A DNA stretch of 64,000 bases from Streptomyces genisteinicus. GTDB taxonomy: Bacteria > Actinomycetota > Actinomycetes > Streptomycetales > Streptomycetaceae. Made by a program: the position numbers and the translations under genes. Of this stretch, positions 1 to 8,344 are shown piece by piece (the first letter of the stretch is position 1; each line of letters opens with the position of its first letter). The DNA lies in NCBI RefSeq assembly GCF_014489615.1, contig NZ_CP060825.1, positions 5,342,501-5,406,500 on the forward strand, read 5' to 3'. The notes below the pieces were generated by a model, which searched no databases, was not told the origin of the DNA, and saw nothing but the letters and a program-made list of their open reading frames with translations.

Positions 1-1073
1 TGCTGGAGGGCCGCTCCGCGGGCGAGTACATGGAGGGCCTGACCTCCATCGTCCGCCGTGAGCCGGTCGGCGTCTGCGCGCAGGTCGCGCCGTGGAACTA
101 CCCGATGATGATGGCGGTGTGGAAGTTCGCGCCGGCGCTGGCCGCGGGCAACACCGTGGTGCTGAAGCCGTCCGACACCACCCCCGCCTCCACGGTCCTG
201 ATCGCGGAGATCATCGGCGCCATCGCGCCCAAGGGCGTCTTCAACGTCGTCTGCGGCGACCGGACCACCGGCAGCCTGATGGTGGAGCACCCGACCCCCG
301 CGATGGCCTCCATCACCGGGTCCGTACGCGCCGGAATCCAGGTCGCGGCCTCGGCTGCCAAGGACGTCAAGCGCGTCCACCTGGAGCTGGGCGGCAAGGC
401 GCCGGTCGTCGTCTTCGAGGACACCGACATCGCCAAGGCCGTCGAGGACATCTCGGTGGCGGGCTTCTTCAACGCCGGCCAGGACTGCACGGCCGCGACC
501 CGGGTCCTGGTGCACGAGTCCATCCACGACGAGTTCGTGGCGGCGCTCGCCAAGGCCGCTTCCGAGACGAAGACCGGCGCGCCGGACGACGAGGACGTGC
601 TCTACGGCCCGCTGAACAACGCCAACCAGCTGGCCCAGGTCAGCGGCTTCATCGACCGTCTCCCGGCGCACGCCAAGGTCGAGGCGGGCGGGCAGCGCGT
701 CGGCGACAAGGGCTTCTTCTACGCGGCCACCGTCGTCTCCGGCCTGAAGCAGGACGACGAGATCATCCAGAACGAGGTCTTCGGCCCGGTGATCACCGTC
801 CAGTCCTTCGCCGACGAGGCGCAGGCCCTGGAGTGGGCGAACGGAGTCGAGTACGCCCTCGCCTCCTCGGTCTGGACGAAGGACCACGCCCGGGCGATGC
901 GGATGTCCAAGGCCCTGGACTTCGGCTGCGTCTGGATCAACACCCACATCCCGCTGGTGGCCGAGATGCCGCACGGCGGCTTCAAGAAGTCCGGCTACGG
1001 CAAGGACCTCTCGGCCTACGGCTTCGACGACTACACCCGGATCAAGCACGTCATGACGTCGCTCGACGGCTGA
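1..1073 (+). CDS. gamma-aminobutyraldehyde dehydrogenase (5' end outside window)
   Basis: The reading frame is already open at the left edge (first full codon at base 3), so the N-terminus is missing and about 356 residues remain. They contain the aldehyde dehydrogenase core: WNYP, GNTVVLKP, the LELGGKAP glutamate segment, the catalytic cysteine in GQDCTAAT (codon 486-488), EVFGP and a C-terminal EMPHGGFKKSGYGKD. The protein closely resembles the complete enzyme at 9894-11408, especially around the cysteine and the CVWIN.HIP segment, so I infer the same NAD-dependent oxidation of an aminoaldehyde such as 4-aminobutanal to GABA. It is followed by a strong stem-loop, so it ends its transcription unit. 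The exact aldehyde substrate cannot be read from sequence. Confidence 0.85.
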   Translation, partial: LEGRSAGEYMEGLTSIVRREPVGVCAQVAPWNYPMMMAVWKFAPALAAGNTVVLKPSDTTPASTVLIAEIIGAIAPKGVFNVVCGDRTTGSLMVEHPTPAMASITGSVRAGIQVAASAAKDVKRVHLELGGKAPVVVFEDTDIAKAVEDISVAGFFNAGQDCTAATRVLVHESIHDEFVAALAKAASETKTGAPDDEDVLYGPLNNANQLAQVSGFIDRLPAHAKVEAGGQRVGDKGFFYAATVVSGLKQDDEIIQNEVFGPVITVQSFADEAQALEWANGVEYALASSVWTKDHARAMRMSKALDFGCVWINTHIPLVAEMPHGGFKKSGYGKDLSAYGFDDYTRIKHVMTSLDG

Positions 1074-1130
1074 GCTCCGGAGCCGGCCGGGCCGGCCGGG
1101 TCGGCCCGGCCGGCGCGCGGTGCGGCCCGT

Positions 1131-1171
1131 GACAGGCGGGGCGGGGGCGGGAAGCCCCCGCCTCGCCTGTC
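1131..1171 (+). terminator. stem-loop terminator after the aldehyde dehydrogenase
   Basis: An 18-base arm (1131-1148) and its complement (1154-1171) pair with one mismatch around a five-base loop. There is no U-tract, as is usual for Streptomyces. It lies 58 bases after the stop codon. Confidence 0.7.
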
Positions 1172-1295
1172 GTGCGTCCGGGGCGGGGCGCGTACGCGGG
1201 CCGCCCGTACCGCTCTTGATGCCTGCCCCGCCCATGACGCATACGCCCGCCCGTGACGCCTGCGCCGCTCGTGAAGCAGCGTGGCGAACCCACTT

Positions 1296-1323
1296 TTGAA
1301 CACGTTCACATCTGGCGTAGAGT
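1296..1323 (+). promoter_or_regulatory. promoter with palindromic operator; possibly leaderless start
   Basis: A -35-like TTGAAC (1296-1301) and a -10-like TAGAGT (1318-1323) are separated by 16 bases. The ATG of the next gene is at 1330, only six bases past the -10 box, so the transcript would start at or next to the start codon (leaderless). The -35 box lies inside the perfect 12-base palindrome TGAACACGTTCA (1297-1308), the kind of site bound by a dimeric TetR-type repressor. Both readings are predictions from sequence. Confidence 0.6.
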
Positions 1324-1329
1324 CAGGGC

Positions 1330-1875
1330 ATGAGCGAGCGGCAAGCCCTCGTGCGGGGGATACGTGTCTGGCTGGTCTTCTTCGTCGTCTGCCTGGTGCT
1401 GAGCGGTGCCACGGCCTTTCCGCTGGTCACCGAGATGCGCTGGCTGGAGCGGTTGTTGAGCTCCCCGGCGTCGCCGGTGCCGGAGCACCTGCCGGGACTC
1501 ATGGAGTGGGTGGCGAAGGTCCGCGAAGGTCTCGAAGCCACCGACGAGCGGTATCCGTTCGTCCTGTACGGGACGGACTGGCTCGCCTTCGCCCACCTGG
1601 TGATCGCCGTCGCCTTCTACGGTCCCTACCGTGATCCGGTACGCAACATCTGGGTGATCGAGTTCGGGATGATCGCGTGCGCGGGCATCATCCCGCTCGC
1701 GCTGATCTGCGGGCCCCTGCGGGGCATTCCCTTCTGGTGGTCGGTCATCGACATGTCCTTCGGGGTGTTCGGGGTGATCCCGCTCCAGATCGTCCGGCGG
1801 AGGATCAAGCGCCTGGAGGCGCTGGGGGAGGCGGCACCCGGGCCGGCCCCCGCCGCGGCCGCCGCGGGCGCCTGA
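1330..1875 (+). CDS. conserved membrane protein of unknown function
   Basis: This 181-residue protein has about four hydrophobic helices: residues 10-30, 75-100, 105-130 and 135-160. An extracytoplasmic-type loop lies between the first two, and the C-terminal tail is alanine-rich and basic. I recognise no catalytic motif. The start is the ATG directly after the -10 element described at 1296-1323; no Shine-Dalgarno sequence precedes it, which fits a leaderless message. The gene stands alone, convergent with the serine hydrolase gene that ends 16 bases downstream. It may be the target of a repressor that binds the palindrome, but no regulator gene lies beside it here. Confidence 0.75.
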   Translation: MSERQALVRGIRVWLVFFVVCLVLSGATAFPLVTEMRWLERLLSSPASPVPEHLPGLMEWVAKVREGLEATDERYPFVLYGTDWLAFAHLVIAVAFYGPYRDPVRNIWVIEFGMIACAGIIPLALICGPLRGIPFWWSVIDMSFGVFGVIPLQIVRRRIKRLEALGEAAPGPAPAAAAAGA

Positions 1876-1891
1876 GCCCCCGCTACGGTTG

Positions 1892-3094
1892 TCATCCCTC
1901 GTCGGGCGCGCCGAAAGTGCCCGTGATCAGCTCCATCACCACCGCACTGCGCTCCTGGCCCTTGGCGTCGGTCGAGTTGACGCTGTAGACCAGCGTGGTC
2001 GTCAGATCACGGGTGCCGCCCATGCCCGCGTTGTACCCCCAGCGGCCGCCCGTCTTGCCCCACACGTCACGGCCGCCGAGGCGCCAGTGCGTCAGACCCA
2101 CGCTGTAACTCGCCGTGCCCTCCGCCAGGCGCGGGAGGGTGAACATCTCCTCCAGCAGGGGGCCGCGCACCACACGGCCGCTGAACAGGGCCCGGGTGAA
2201 GCGCTCCAGATCGGCGGTCGTCGAGATGATGTCGCCCGCGGCCCAGCCGTCCGTCACACTCCAGACGCTCACATCCCGCAGTTCGGTGGAGCCGTCGGGG
2301 AGGCCGAATATCTGGTAACCCCGGTTGTGGGGGCCCTGGATGCGCGGACTGCGCCCCGGGAGGTAGGTGTCGTGCAGGCCGAGGGGGCGCAGGATCCGCT
2401 CGGTGACCCGCTCCTCGTAGCTGTCGCCCGTGACGCGCTCGATCAGCAGACCCGCGATCGTGTAGCCGATGTTGAGGTAGTGCTGCCGTGCACCGGGCGC
2501 GAACTCGGGCTCCTTGGACGTCGCCGAGCGGACCATGGCACGGGGGTCGTGCAGCACGAAGCGGTTCCCGTACCACTCCTCGACCGTGGAGCCGGGGAAG
2601 TCGGGGGCCGGTATGCCGCTGGTGTGGTCGAGCAACTGGCGCACGGTGACACCCTCGTAGGCCGCCGGAACGAGATCCGGGAGGTAGGCCCGGACCGGAC
2701 GGTCGAGCTCGACGGCGCCCTCGCTCGCGAGCTGGAGCACGGCGGCCGCGGTGAAGACCTTGGTCACCGAACCGGCGCGGAAGCGCGCGCCGGGATCGGC
2801 CGGGCGACCGGACCGCAGGTCGTGCACCCCTCCGCTGCCGTGCCATCTGCTGTCCCCGCCGACCCGGACGAGCGCCGCCGTGGCGCCGGAGCCCGCCGGA
2901 TCGCGCACGGAGGCCACCGCCGCCCTCAGGACGCCGAAGTCAGGGGTGGACCGGGCGGATGCTCCGGGGGCGTCCGGGTGCCGGGCCGCGACCGGGACGG
3001 CGGACGCGGGGGAGTGGGCGGTGGCGGGGAGGACGGACATCCCCGTGACGAGGCCGGCGGCGAGTGCGACGGCGGCGGCGGTGCGAACCTTCAT
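1892..3094 (-). CDS. secreted serine hydrolase, beta-lactamase / D-Ala-D-Ala carboxypeptidase fold
   Basis: This 400-residue protein of the class C beta-lactamase / D,D-peptidase family probably acts on cell-wall peptides or small esters outside the cell. The N-terminus is a typical Sec signal peptide (basic start, alanine/leucine core, ATA.S cleavage region). The active-site motifs are all present: SVTK (SxxK) at about residue 100, YLN (YxN) further on, and KTG near the C-terminus (WGKTGG). I chose the ATG at 3094 because GGAGG lies six bases upstream and the signal peptide begins there; a longer in-frame version would start at 3229 with a non-signal sequence. It is transcribed alone, downstream in orientation of nothing obvious, and its exact substrate is unknown. 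Confidence 0.85.
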   Translation of the reverse strand: MKVRTAAAVALAAGLVTGMSVLPATAHSPASAVPVAARHPDAPGASARSTPDFGVLRAAVASVRDPAGSGATAALVRVGGDSRWHGSGGVHDLRSGRPADPGARFRAGSVTKVFTAAAVLQLASEGAVELDRPVRAYLPDLVPAAYEGVTVRQLLDHTSGIPAPDFPGSTVEEWYGNRFVLHDPRAMVRSATSKEPEFAPGARQHYLNIGYTIAGLLIERVTGDSYEERVTERILRPLGLHDTYLPGRSPRIQGPHNRGYQIFGLPDGSTELRDVSVWSVTDGWAAGDIISTTADLERFTRALFSGRVVRGPLLEEMFTLPRLAEGTASYSVGLTHWRLGGRDVWGKTGGRWGYNAGMGGTRDLTTTLVYSVNSTDAKGQERSAVVMELITGTFGAPDEG

Positions 3095-3272
3095 GACGGT
3101 CCTCCGGGAGACGGCGGCACCGGCGGACCCGTGACGCGATCCGGGAGCGGTGCCGTGCGATGTCGTGGTGACACCTCCATCCTGCTGATCCGCGGCCGCC
3201 CGCGGATCGCCGGAGCGAGCGGTCTTCACCCCGTCAGTTCCTCGCCCGCGCGGGGGAGTCGGACGAACCGTC

Positions 3273-3971
3273 TCACCCGAGCGGGGGAGCCGGCACCGTC
3301 ACCAGACCGGTCTCGTAGGCGCAGATGACCGCCTGGATGCGGTCCCGCAGGCCGAGCTTGGCCAGCACGTTGCCCACATGGGTCTTCACCGTGTGCTCGC
3401 TGACCGTCATCCGCGACGCGATCTCCGCGTTGGAGAGCCCCCGGCCCAGCATCAGCAGCGTCTCCCGCTCCCGCGCCGTGAGGACGTCCAGCCGCGCCGC
3501 CCCGGCGGCGGCGCCCGCGCCTGCCGGCACGCCTCCCGGCACGCCCTGCCCCTGCCGGGTGTACTGCTCGACGAGCCGTCGGGCCACCGACGGCGCCAGC
3601 AGGGAGTCCCCCCGCGCCACCACCCGCACCGCGTGCACCAGGTCGTCGCGGCGCACGTCCTTCAGCAGGAAGCCGCTCGCCCCGGCGCGCAGCGCCTCGT
3701 ACACGTACTCGTCGATGTCGAACGTCGTCAGCATCACCACCCGGCAGCCGCCCGCCGCCGTGATCTCGCGGCACGCCCCGATGCCGTCCATGACGGGCAT
3801 CCGGATGTCCAGCAGGGCCACGTCCGGCGCGTGGCGGCGCACCGCCGCGACCGCCTCCGCCCCGTCACCCGCCTCGGCCACCACCTCGATGCCGGGCTGG
3901 GCGTCGAGGATCATCGCGAAGCCGCTGCGGACCAGTTCCTGGTCGTCGGCCACCACCACTCGCAGGGTCAA
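3273..3971 (-). CDS. NarL/FixJ-type response regulator
   Basis: This 232-residue regulator has a receiver domain (residues 4-120) with the acidic pocket ADD and the phosphoacceptor Asp55 in LLDIRMPVMDG, a conserved threonine in MLTTFD, and a lysine in FLLKD. A glycine/alanine-rich linker leads to a LuxR-type helix-turn-helix (LTARERE...SNAEIASRM...TVKTHVGNVLAKL). It starts at TTG 3971, whose bases overlap the kinase stop codon (TTGA), with GGAGG a short distance upstream; this implies translational coupling. It should be phosphorylated by the histidine kinase encoded immediately before it and act as a transcription factor. Its targets are unknown. Confidence 0.9.
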   Translation of the reverse strand: MTLRVVVADDQELVRSGFAMILDAQPGIEVVAEAGDGAEAVAAVRRHAPDVALLDIRMPVMDGIGACREITAAGGCRVVMLTTFDIDEYVYEALRAGASGFLLKDVRRDDLVHAVRVVARGDSLLAPSVARRLVEQYTRQGQGVPGGVPAGAGAAAGAARLDVLTARERETLLMLGRGLSNAEIASRMTVSEHTVKTHVGNVLAKLGLRDRIQAVICAYETGLVTVPAPPLG

Positions 3972-5239
3972 CTCCCCACCTCCGCGCCGGAGCCTACGGC
4001 GTCCGTGGGCAGCACCACGCGCACCTCGAAGCCCCGCCCGCCCGGTCCGGGCCCCGCACTCGCGGTGCCCCCGTGGGCGGCGGCACGCTCCCGGATGCCC
4101 GCGAGGCCGTGCCCCGCCGCCGTCCGACCGGCCGGAGCCGCGCCGGAGGGACCGGGCGCCGCAGCGGCGACCCCCTCGCCCGCCGGTCCCCGGCCGTCGT
4201 CCGTGACGGTGATCTCCACCGAGTGGGCCGTGTTGACGAGCCGGACCGCGACCCGGCTCGCGGACGCGTGCCGGACCACGTTGGTCAGTGCCTCCTGCAC
4301 CACCCGGTACGCCGTCGCACCCGCCGCCCCGGGCAGCCGGTGGGCGGCGCCCACCACGTCGTACGAGACGTCGAGCCCGCCCGACCGCACCCGCTCCACC
4401 AGCAGGGGGAGCTGGTCGACGTCCGGCTGCGGCTGATGCGGAGCGGGATCGTCGGTGCCGTCCCTGAGCACCCCCAGCATCCTGCGGAGCTGTGCCATGG
4501 CGTCCCGGCCCGTCTCCGAGATGGCCTCGAACGCCGCCTCCGCGCGCTCGGGGGCCGTGCGCACCGCGACCGGCCCCGCCTCCGCCTGCACCACCATCAG
4601 GCTCACGGCGTGCGACAGCACGTCGTGCATCTCGCGTGCGATACGCGCCCGTTCGCGGGCAGCTGCCTGCTCCGCCTCGATCCGGCCGGCCCGCTCCAGC
4701 TCGGCGGCCCGGTCCTCGACGGCGGCGACGTACGCCTGGCGGACGTCCGAGAGGCGGCCGGAGGCGTACGCGGCGCCCAGCACGAAGAGCGAGAACGTCA
4801 GCTCCCGCAGCGAGCGGGTGTTGAGCCACACCGACACCCCCGTGATGAGCGGCAGCAGCGCGAGCACCACCAGCCGCCGGGGCGGCGGGCACAGGGCGGC
4901 GACCGAGTGGACGACGACCAGCCCCGCGTAGGGCAGCGGCTGTCCCGGTCCGTCGCCCGCGACCTGGTAGAGCGCGCTGGTGGCGAGCACCGCCACGAGC
5001 ACGGTGAACGGGAAGCGCCGGCGCCACACCAGGGGCAGCACCGTCAGTGCGGTGAGTCCGTACGCCGCCCACGTCGCGGGCGGCTGGTCGGCCGGCCGGG
5101 GCACCACGAACGGCATGGTCACCGCCGCCTGCACGATCAGTGCCACCCCGATGTCCACGCTCCACGGGTGTGCCGTGCCGAGCGCGCGTGCCCTGGCCCA
5201 GAGCCCCCGCACCCGTTCCGTCCCGCCCCGTCCGCCCAC
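3968..5239 (-). CDS. sensor histidine kinase, NarL-partner type (HisKA_3)
   Basis: This roughly 423-residue membrane kinase starts with four or five hydrophobic segments (about residues 27-155), followed by a short coiled-coil stretch. The dimerisation/phosphoacceptor domain has His205 in AREMHDVLSHAV. The HATPase domain shows EALTNVVRHA (N box), VTDDGRGP (G1) and GHGLAGIRERAAAHGG (G2). Its stop codon overlaps the response regulator start by four bases. I place the start at GTG 5239, which overlaps the methyltransferase stop codon by one base (TAGTG); a GTG at 5212 is possible. There is no periplasmic sensing domain of size, so the signal may be membrane-related. Confidence 0.87.
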   Translation of the reverse strand: MGGRGGTERVRGLWARARALGTAHPWSVDIGVALIVQAAVTMPFVVPRPADQPPATWAAYGLTALTVLPLVWRRRFPFTVLVAVLATSALYQVAGDGPGQPLPYAGLVVVHSVAALCPPPRRLVVLALLPLITGVSVWLNTRSLRELTFSLFVLGAAYASGRLSDVRQAYVAAVEDRAAELERAGRIEAEQAAARERARIAREMHDVLSHAVSLMVVQAEAGPVAVRTAPERAEAAFEAISETGRDAMAQLRRMLGVLRDGTDDPAPHQPQPDVDQLPLLVERVRSGGLDVSYDVVGAAHRLPGAAGATAYRVVQEALTNVVRHASASRVAVRLVNTAHSVEITVTDDGRGPAGEGVAAAAPGPSGAAPAGRTAAGHGLAGIRERAAAHGGTASAGPGPGGRGFEVRVVLPTDAVGSGAEVGS

Positions 5240-6015
5240 TACGGCTTGCGGGCCACGGCGCCGAACTGCGCCACCGCCCGCTCCGTGCCGTCGGCACGCC
5301 ACCGGGCGCACGAGACGATGCCGGGCTCCAGGATCTCCAGCCCGTCGAGGAAGGAGGCGAACTCCGCGCGTGAGCGGGCGGTGATCGGCGGCTCGGCGTT
5401 CTCGTTCCAGAACGCCATCGCCTCGGCGTTGCCCTCGCCGCCCAGTTCGAGCGTCGGGTGGGTCAGCACCAGGTGGCTGCCCGGCGGGACGGCGTCCATC
5501 AGGGTGCGCACGATCGTCCGGGCCCGGTCCGTGTCGAGGACGAAGTTGAGGATGCCGAGCATCATCACGGCGACCGGCCGCGACGGGTCGAGGGTCCCCG
5601 TCATCGCCGCGACGATCTCCTCGGGGCGGTGGGCGTCGGCGTCCACGTACTCGGTGGCGCCCTCGGGCGATCCGGTCAGCAGCGCGCGGGCGTGGGCCAG
5701 GACGACGGGGTCGTTGTCCACGTAGACGACCCGTGCGTCGGGCGCGATGCGCTGCGCGACCTCATGGGTGTTGTCGGCGGTCGGCAGTCCGGTGCCGACG
5801 TCGAGGAACTGCCGGATGCCCGCCTCGCCCGCGAGGTAGGTGACGGACCTGCCGAGGAAGGCCCGGTCCGCGCGGGCGACTTCGCCGATGCTGGGGTAGA
5901 GCCCGGTGACATGGTCGCCGACGGCCCGGTCCACCGGGTAGTTGTCCTTGCCGCCCAGCCAGTAGTTCCAGACACGGGCGTTGTGCGCCACGTCGGTGCG
6001 AAGTCGTGCGGTCAC
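5239..6015 (-). CDS. SAM-dependent methyltransferase, DUF574 / Methyltransf_19 family
   Basis: This 258-residue protein resembles the actinomycete-specific methyltransferase family that opens with NARVWNYWLGGKDNYPVDR. The SAM-binding loop reads FLDVGTGLPTADNTHEVAQ and is followed by the acidic YVDNDP strand end. Members are abundant in Streptomyces and their substrates are generally unknown. The start is GTG 6015, with GGAAGGA about ten bases upstream; its GTGA overlaps the stop of a phosphodiesterase-like relic frame. Its own stop overlaps the start of the histidine kinase by one base, so methyltransferase, kinase and regulator are probably co-translated. Whether it works with the two-component system is inference. 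Confidence 0.85.
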   Translation of the reverse strand: MTARLRTDVAHNARVWNYWLGGKDNYPVDRAVGDHVTGLYPSIGEVARADRAFLGRSVTYLAGEAGIRQFLDVGTGLPTADNTHEVAQRIAPDARVVYVDNDPVVLAHARALLTGSPEGATEYVDADAHRPEEIVAAMTGTLDPSRPVAVMMLGILNFVLDTDRARTIVRTLMDAVPPGSHLVLTHPTLELGGEGNAEAMAFWNENAEPPITARSRAEFASFLDGLEILEPGIVSCARWRADGTERAVAQFGAVARKP

Positions 6016-6134
6016 GTGCCGAGTTCCTTCCCCCGCCGGCGGCGGCCCGGCGCGCGACCGGGCACGTCCGCACGGCTGGTGGTGATCGAGTCCACACCGC
6101 AGGCGCCCGGTCGGCGAGCCGTGCGCCGGGTTCC
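6012..6134 (-). pseudogene. relic of a glycerophosphodiester phosphodiesterase 3' end
   Basis: In the minus-strand frame ending with the TGA at 6014-6012, the translation contains GVDSITTSRADV preceded by TRRT-RR. The complete phosphodiesterase at 6490-7212 has GVDSITTNRVDV preceded by TRRTMRR at its C-terminus. Over 23 codons 17 residues are identical without gaps, and 6064-6098 matches 6533-6567 at 28 of 35 bases. Similarity fades upstream and I find no start codon or catalytic half, so this looks like the tail of a lost duplicate. Its stop overlaps the methyltransferase start by the usual four bases. A short convergent similarity cannot be fully excluded. Confidence 0.6.
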
Positions 6135-6432
6135 ACGGTCCGTGCGGAGTCCAGCATGCCCTGTGCGCAGGGCTGTTGGGAGACGGGCGGGAACGGACGG
6201 TGAGAGGAGGCCGGGGTCGGCGCCCGTCCGGGCCCGGCCCGGCGCGGCGGACCCGCGGGCAGGTCACGGCAGGGGCGTGCGGTGCAGGGCGGTCGGCAGC
6301 CGCCACGGGGCGTGCGCCGCCGCCGCGCCCGCGCCAGCCCGGCCGCGTCGACCTGGCCGTGCAGCCGGTCCGCCGACAGCGCCGTGAAGGCGGCGGCCGC
6401 CGCCGCGCCCGGTCCGGGGCGGGCACGAGCGG

Positions 6433-6468
6433 CGAGGGCCACCGCACCCGTGGGTGCGGTGGCCCTCG
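6433..6468 (-). terminator. perfect 17-base inverted repeat after the phosphodiesterase gene
   Basis: Bases 6433-6449 are the exact reverse complement of 6452-6468. The structure lies 22 bases past the stop of the minus-strand phosphodiesterase gene. The stretch 6135-6432 beyond it holds no convincing gene; it is very GC-rich and looks like decayed sequence. Confidence 0.75.
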
Positions 6469-6489
6469 TGCGCCGTCTCCGGGCCGGCG

Positions 6490-7212
6490 TCAGTGCTCCC
6501 GGGCCGCCGCCCCGTCCAGCACCCCGCCGAGCACGTCCACCCGGTTCGTCGTGATCGAGTCGACGCCCAGGGCGACCAGCCGCCGCATGGTGCGCCGGGT
6601 GTCCGCCGTCCAGGCGGAGAGCAGCAGGCCCTGGGCGCGGGTCCGCTCGACGGTGTCCCGGGAGACCAGTCCGAAGCGGCAGTTGAGCCACTTCGGGCGC
6701 AGCGCGTCCAGCAGCACCGGGCGGGGCGGGGCCAGGGTCGTCCACGTCAGCGCGATCTCGGCCGACGGGTCGGCCTCGCGGACGGCCAGCATGGTGGAGG
6801 CGCCCGCGCAGTAGTACACCCGCTCGCCCGCGCCGCACTCGCGGACGGTGTCCACCACCCGGCGCACCGAACGGGGACTCGCGCCCGGCAGGTCGAGCAT
6901 CACGCGGTGCGCGCCCGCCTCCGCCAGCGCCTCCCGCAGGGTGGGCACCCCGCCGCCGGTCAGCTCCCGCACCTCGGCGGCGGTGAGCCGGGCCACCTGC
7001 CGCTCGTGCTCCCACAGGCGCTTCAGGGAGTCGTCGTGCAGCAGCACCGGGACGCCGTCCCGGGTGAGGCGGACGTCGATCTCGACGCTGTCGGCGCCGC
7101 GTTCGTACGCCGACCGCACCGAGGGGAGGGTGTTCTCCCGGAACCGGTAGGGGTCGCCGCGGTGGCCGACGACGGTCACCCGGCGCGCCGCCTGCTCCAC
7201 GCCCCCGTTCAC
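6490..7212 (-). CDS. glycerophosphodiester phosphodiesterase
   Basis: This 240-residue GDPD-family TIM barrel hydrolyses glycerophosphodiesters to glycerol-3-phosphate and an alcohol. The N-terminal catalytic signature is clear: VVGHRGDPYRFRENTLPS followed by GADSVEIDVRLTRDGVPVLLHDDSL (metal ligands E, D and H). The C-terminal strand GVDSITTNR is also typical. There is no signal peptide, so the enzyme is probably cytoplasmic. It starts at GTG 7212, overlapping the deaminase stop codon (GTGA), so it is translated from the same message. A partial second copy of its 3' end is present at 6012-6134. Its functional link with the deaminase is not obvious. Confidence 0.9.
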   Translation of the reverse strand: MNGGVEQAARRVTVVGHRGDPYRFRENTLPSVRSAYERGADSVEIDVRLTRDGVPVLLHDDSLKRLWEHERQVARLTAAEVRELTGGGVPTLREALAEAGAHRVMLDLPGASPRSVRRVVDTVRECGAGERVYYCAGASTMLAVREADPSAEIALTWTTLAPPRPVLLDALRPKWLNCRFGLVSRDTVERTRAQGLLLSAWTADTRRTMRRLVALGVDSITTNRVDVLGGVLDGAAAREH

Positions 7213-8234
7213 CGGGCGAGCCAGGCGTCCGTGTAGGCGTCGATCTCGCCGGAGATCCGGGCCTTGCCCGCAGGGTCGAGGAAGGACGCCTCCACGGCGT
7301 TCTTCGCGAGGCCGGCGACGCCCCGCTCGTCGAGCTCCAGCAGCCGGGCCGCGACCGCGTACTCGGAGTTGAGGTCGGTGCCGAACATCGGCGGGTCGTC
7401 GCTGTTGACGGTGACCAGCACCCCGGCCGCGACCATCTCCCGGATCGGGTGGGCGTCCAGGTCGGTCACCGCGCGGGTGGCGATGTTGGACGTCGGGCAG
7501 ACCTCCAGCGCGATGCGGTGCTCCGCGAGATGCGCGAGCAGCGCCGGGTCGCGGACGGAGCTGGTGCCGTGGCCGATGCGCTCGGCCCGCAGCTCCCGCA
7601 GGGCGTCCCAGACGGTCTGCGGTCCGGTGGTCTCACCGGCGTGCGGCACCGAGTGGAGCCCGGCGGCGATCGCCCGGTCGAAGTAGGGCTTGAACTGCGG
7701 GCGTGCCACGCCGATCTCCGGGCCGCCGAGGCCGAACGACACCAGGCCCTCCGGCCGGAGGTCCACCGCGAGCCGGGTGGTCTCCTCGGCCGCTTCGAGG
7801 CCCGCCTCGCCGGGGATGTCGAAGCACCAGCGCAGCACCACGCCGAGCTCGCGCTCGGCGGCGAGCCGGGCGTCCTCGATGGCGGCCATGAAGGCCTTCT
7901 CCTCGATGCCGCGCCGGGTGGAGCTGAAGGGCGTGACGGTGAGCTCCGCGTACCGGATGTTCTGCCGCGCCATGTCGCGGGCGACCTCGAAGGTCAGCAG
8001 CCGGACGTCCTCGGGGGTGCGGATCAGGTCCACGACCGAGAGGTAGACGTCGATGAAGTGCGCGAAGTCCGTGAACGTGAAGTAGTCGGCGAGGGCCTCG
8101 GGGTCGGTCGGGACCCGGGAGTCGGGGTGGCGTGCTGCCAGTTCGGACACGATCCGCGGGGACGCCGAGCCGACGTGGTGCACGTGCAGTTCGGCCTTGG
8201 GCAGTCCCGCGATGAAGGGATGCAGATCGGTCAT
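7209..8234 (-). CDS. adenosine deaminase family enzyme, probably aminodeoxyfutalosine deaminase
   Basis: This 341-residue amidohydrolase has the metal-binding pair at His17/His19 (ELHVHHVGS), the HAGE glutamate/histidine segment, RIGHGTS, EVCPTSN and NSDDPPMFG, all expected of the adenosine deaminase fold. Classical adenosine deaminases read HxHLDG at the first motif; the HVHHVGS form is what I recall for the actinobacterial enzyme that deaminates 6-amino-6-deoxyfutalosine in the futalosine route to menaquinone. That assignment is from memory of the family. The start ATG 8234 has GGAGGAA six bases upstream. It heads a two-gene unit with the phosphodiesterase. The fallback call is adenosine deaminase. 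Confidence 0.75.
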   Translation of the reverse strand: MTDLHPFIAGLPKAELHVHHVGSASPRIVSELAARHPDSRVPTDPEALADYFTFTDFAHFIDVYLSVVDLIRTPEDVRLLTFEVARDMARQNIRYAELTVTPFSSTRRGIEEKAFMAAIEDARLAAERELGVVLRWCFDIPGEAGLEAAEETTRLAVDLRPEGLVSFGLGGPEIGVARPQFKPYFDRAIAAGLHSVPHAGETTGPQTVWDALRELRAERIGHGTSSVRDPALLAHLAEHRIALEVCPTSNIATRAVTDLDAHPIREMVAAGVLVTVNSDDPPMFGTDLNSEYAVAARLLELDERGVAGLAKNAVEASFLDPAGKARISGEIDAYTDAWLAR

Positions 8235-8344
8235 CGGGTTCCTCCGTGTGCGATGGGCCGCTCCTGTGAGGAGATCATCGCAGGCGCCGGGAGGGGCGGG
8301 GGACCGAGGCCGTAGCATGGCCGGACAACCGTTGGGGGAGAACC

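Noticed and set aside
3273..5297. Fused regulator of 674 codons
   Set aside because: The upstream part is an out-of-frame reading of the histidine kinase; only 3273-3971 encodes the response regulator.
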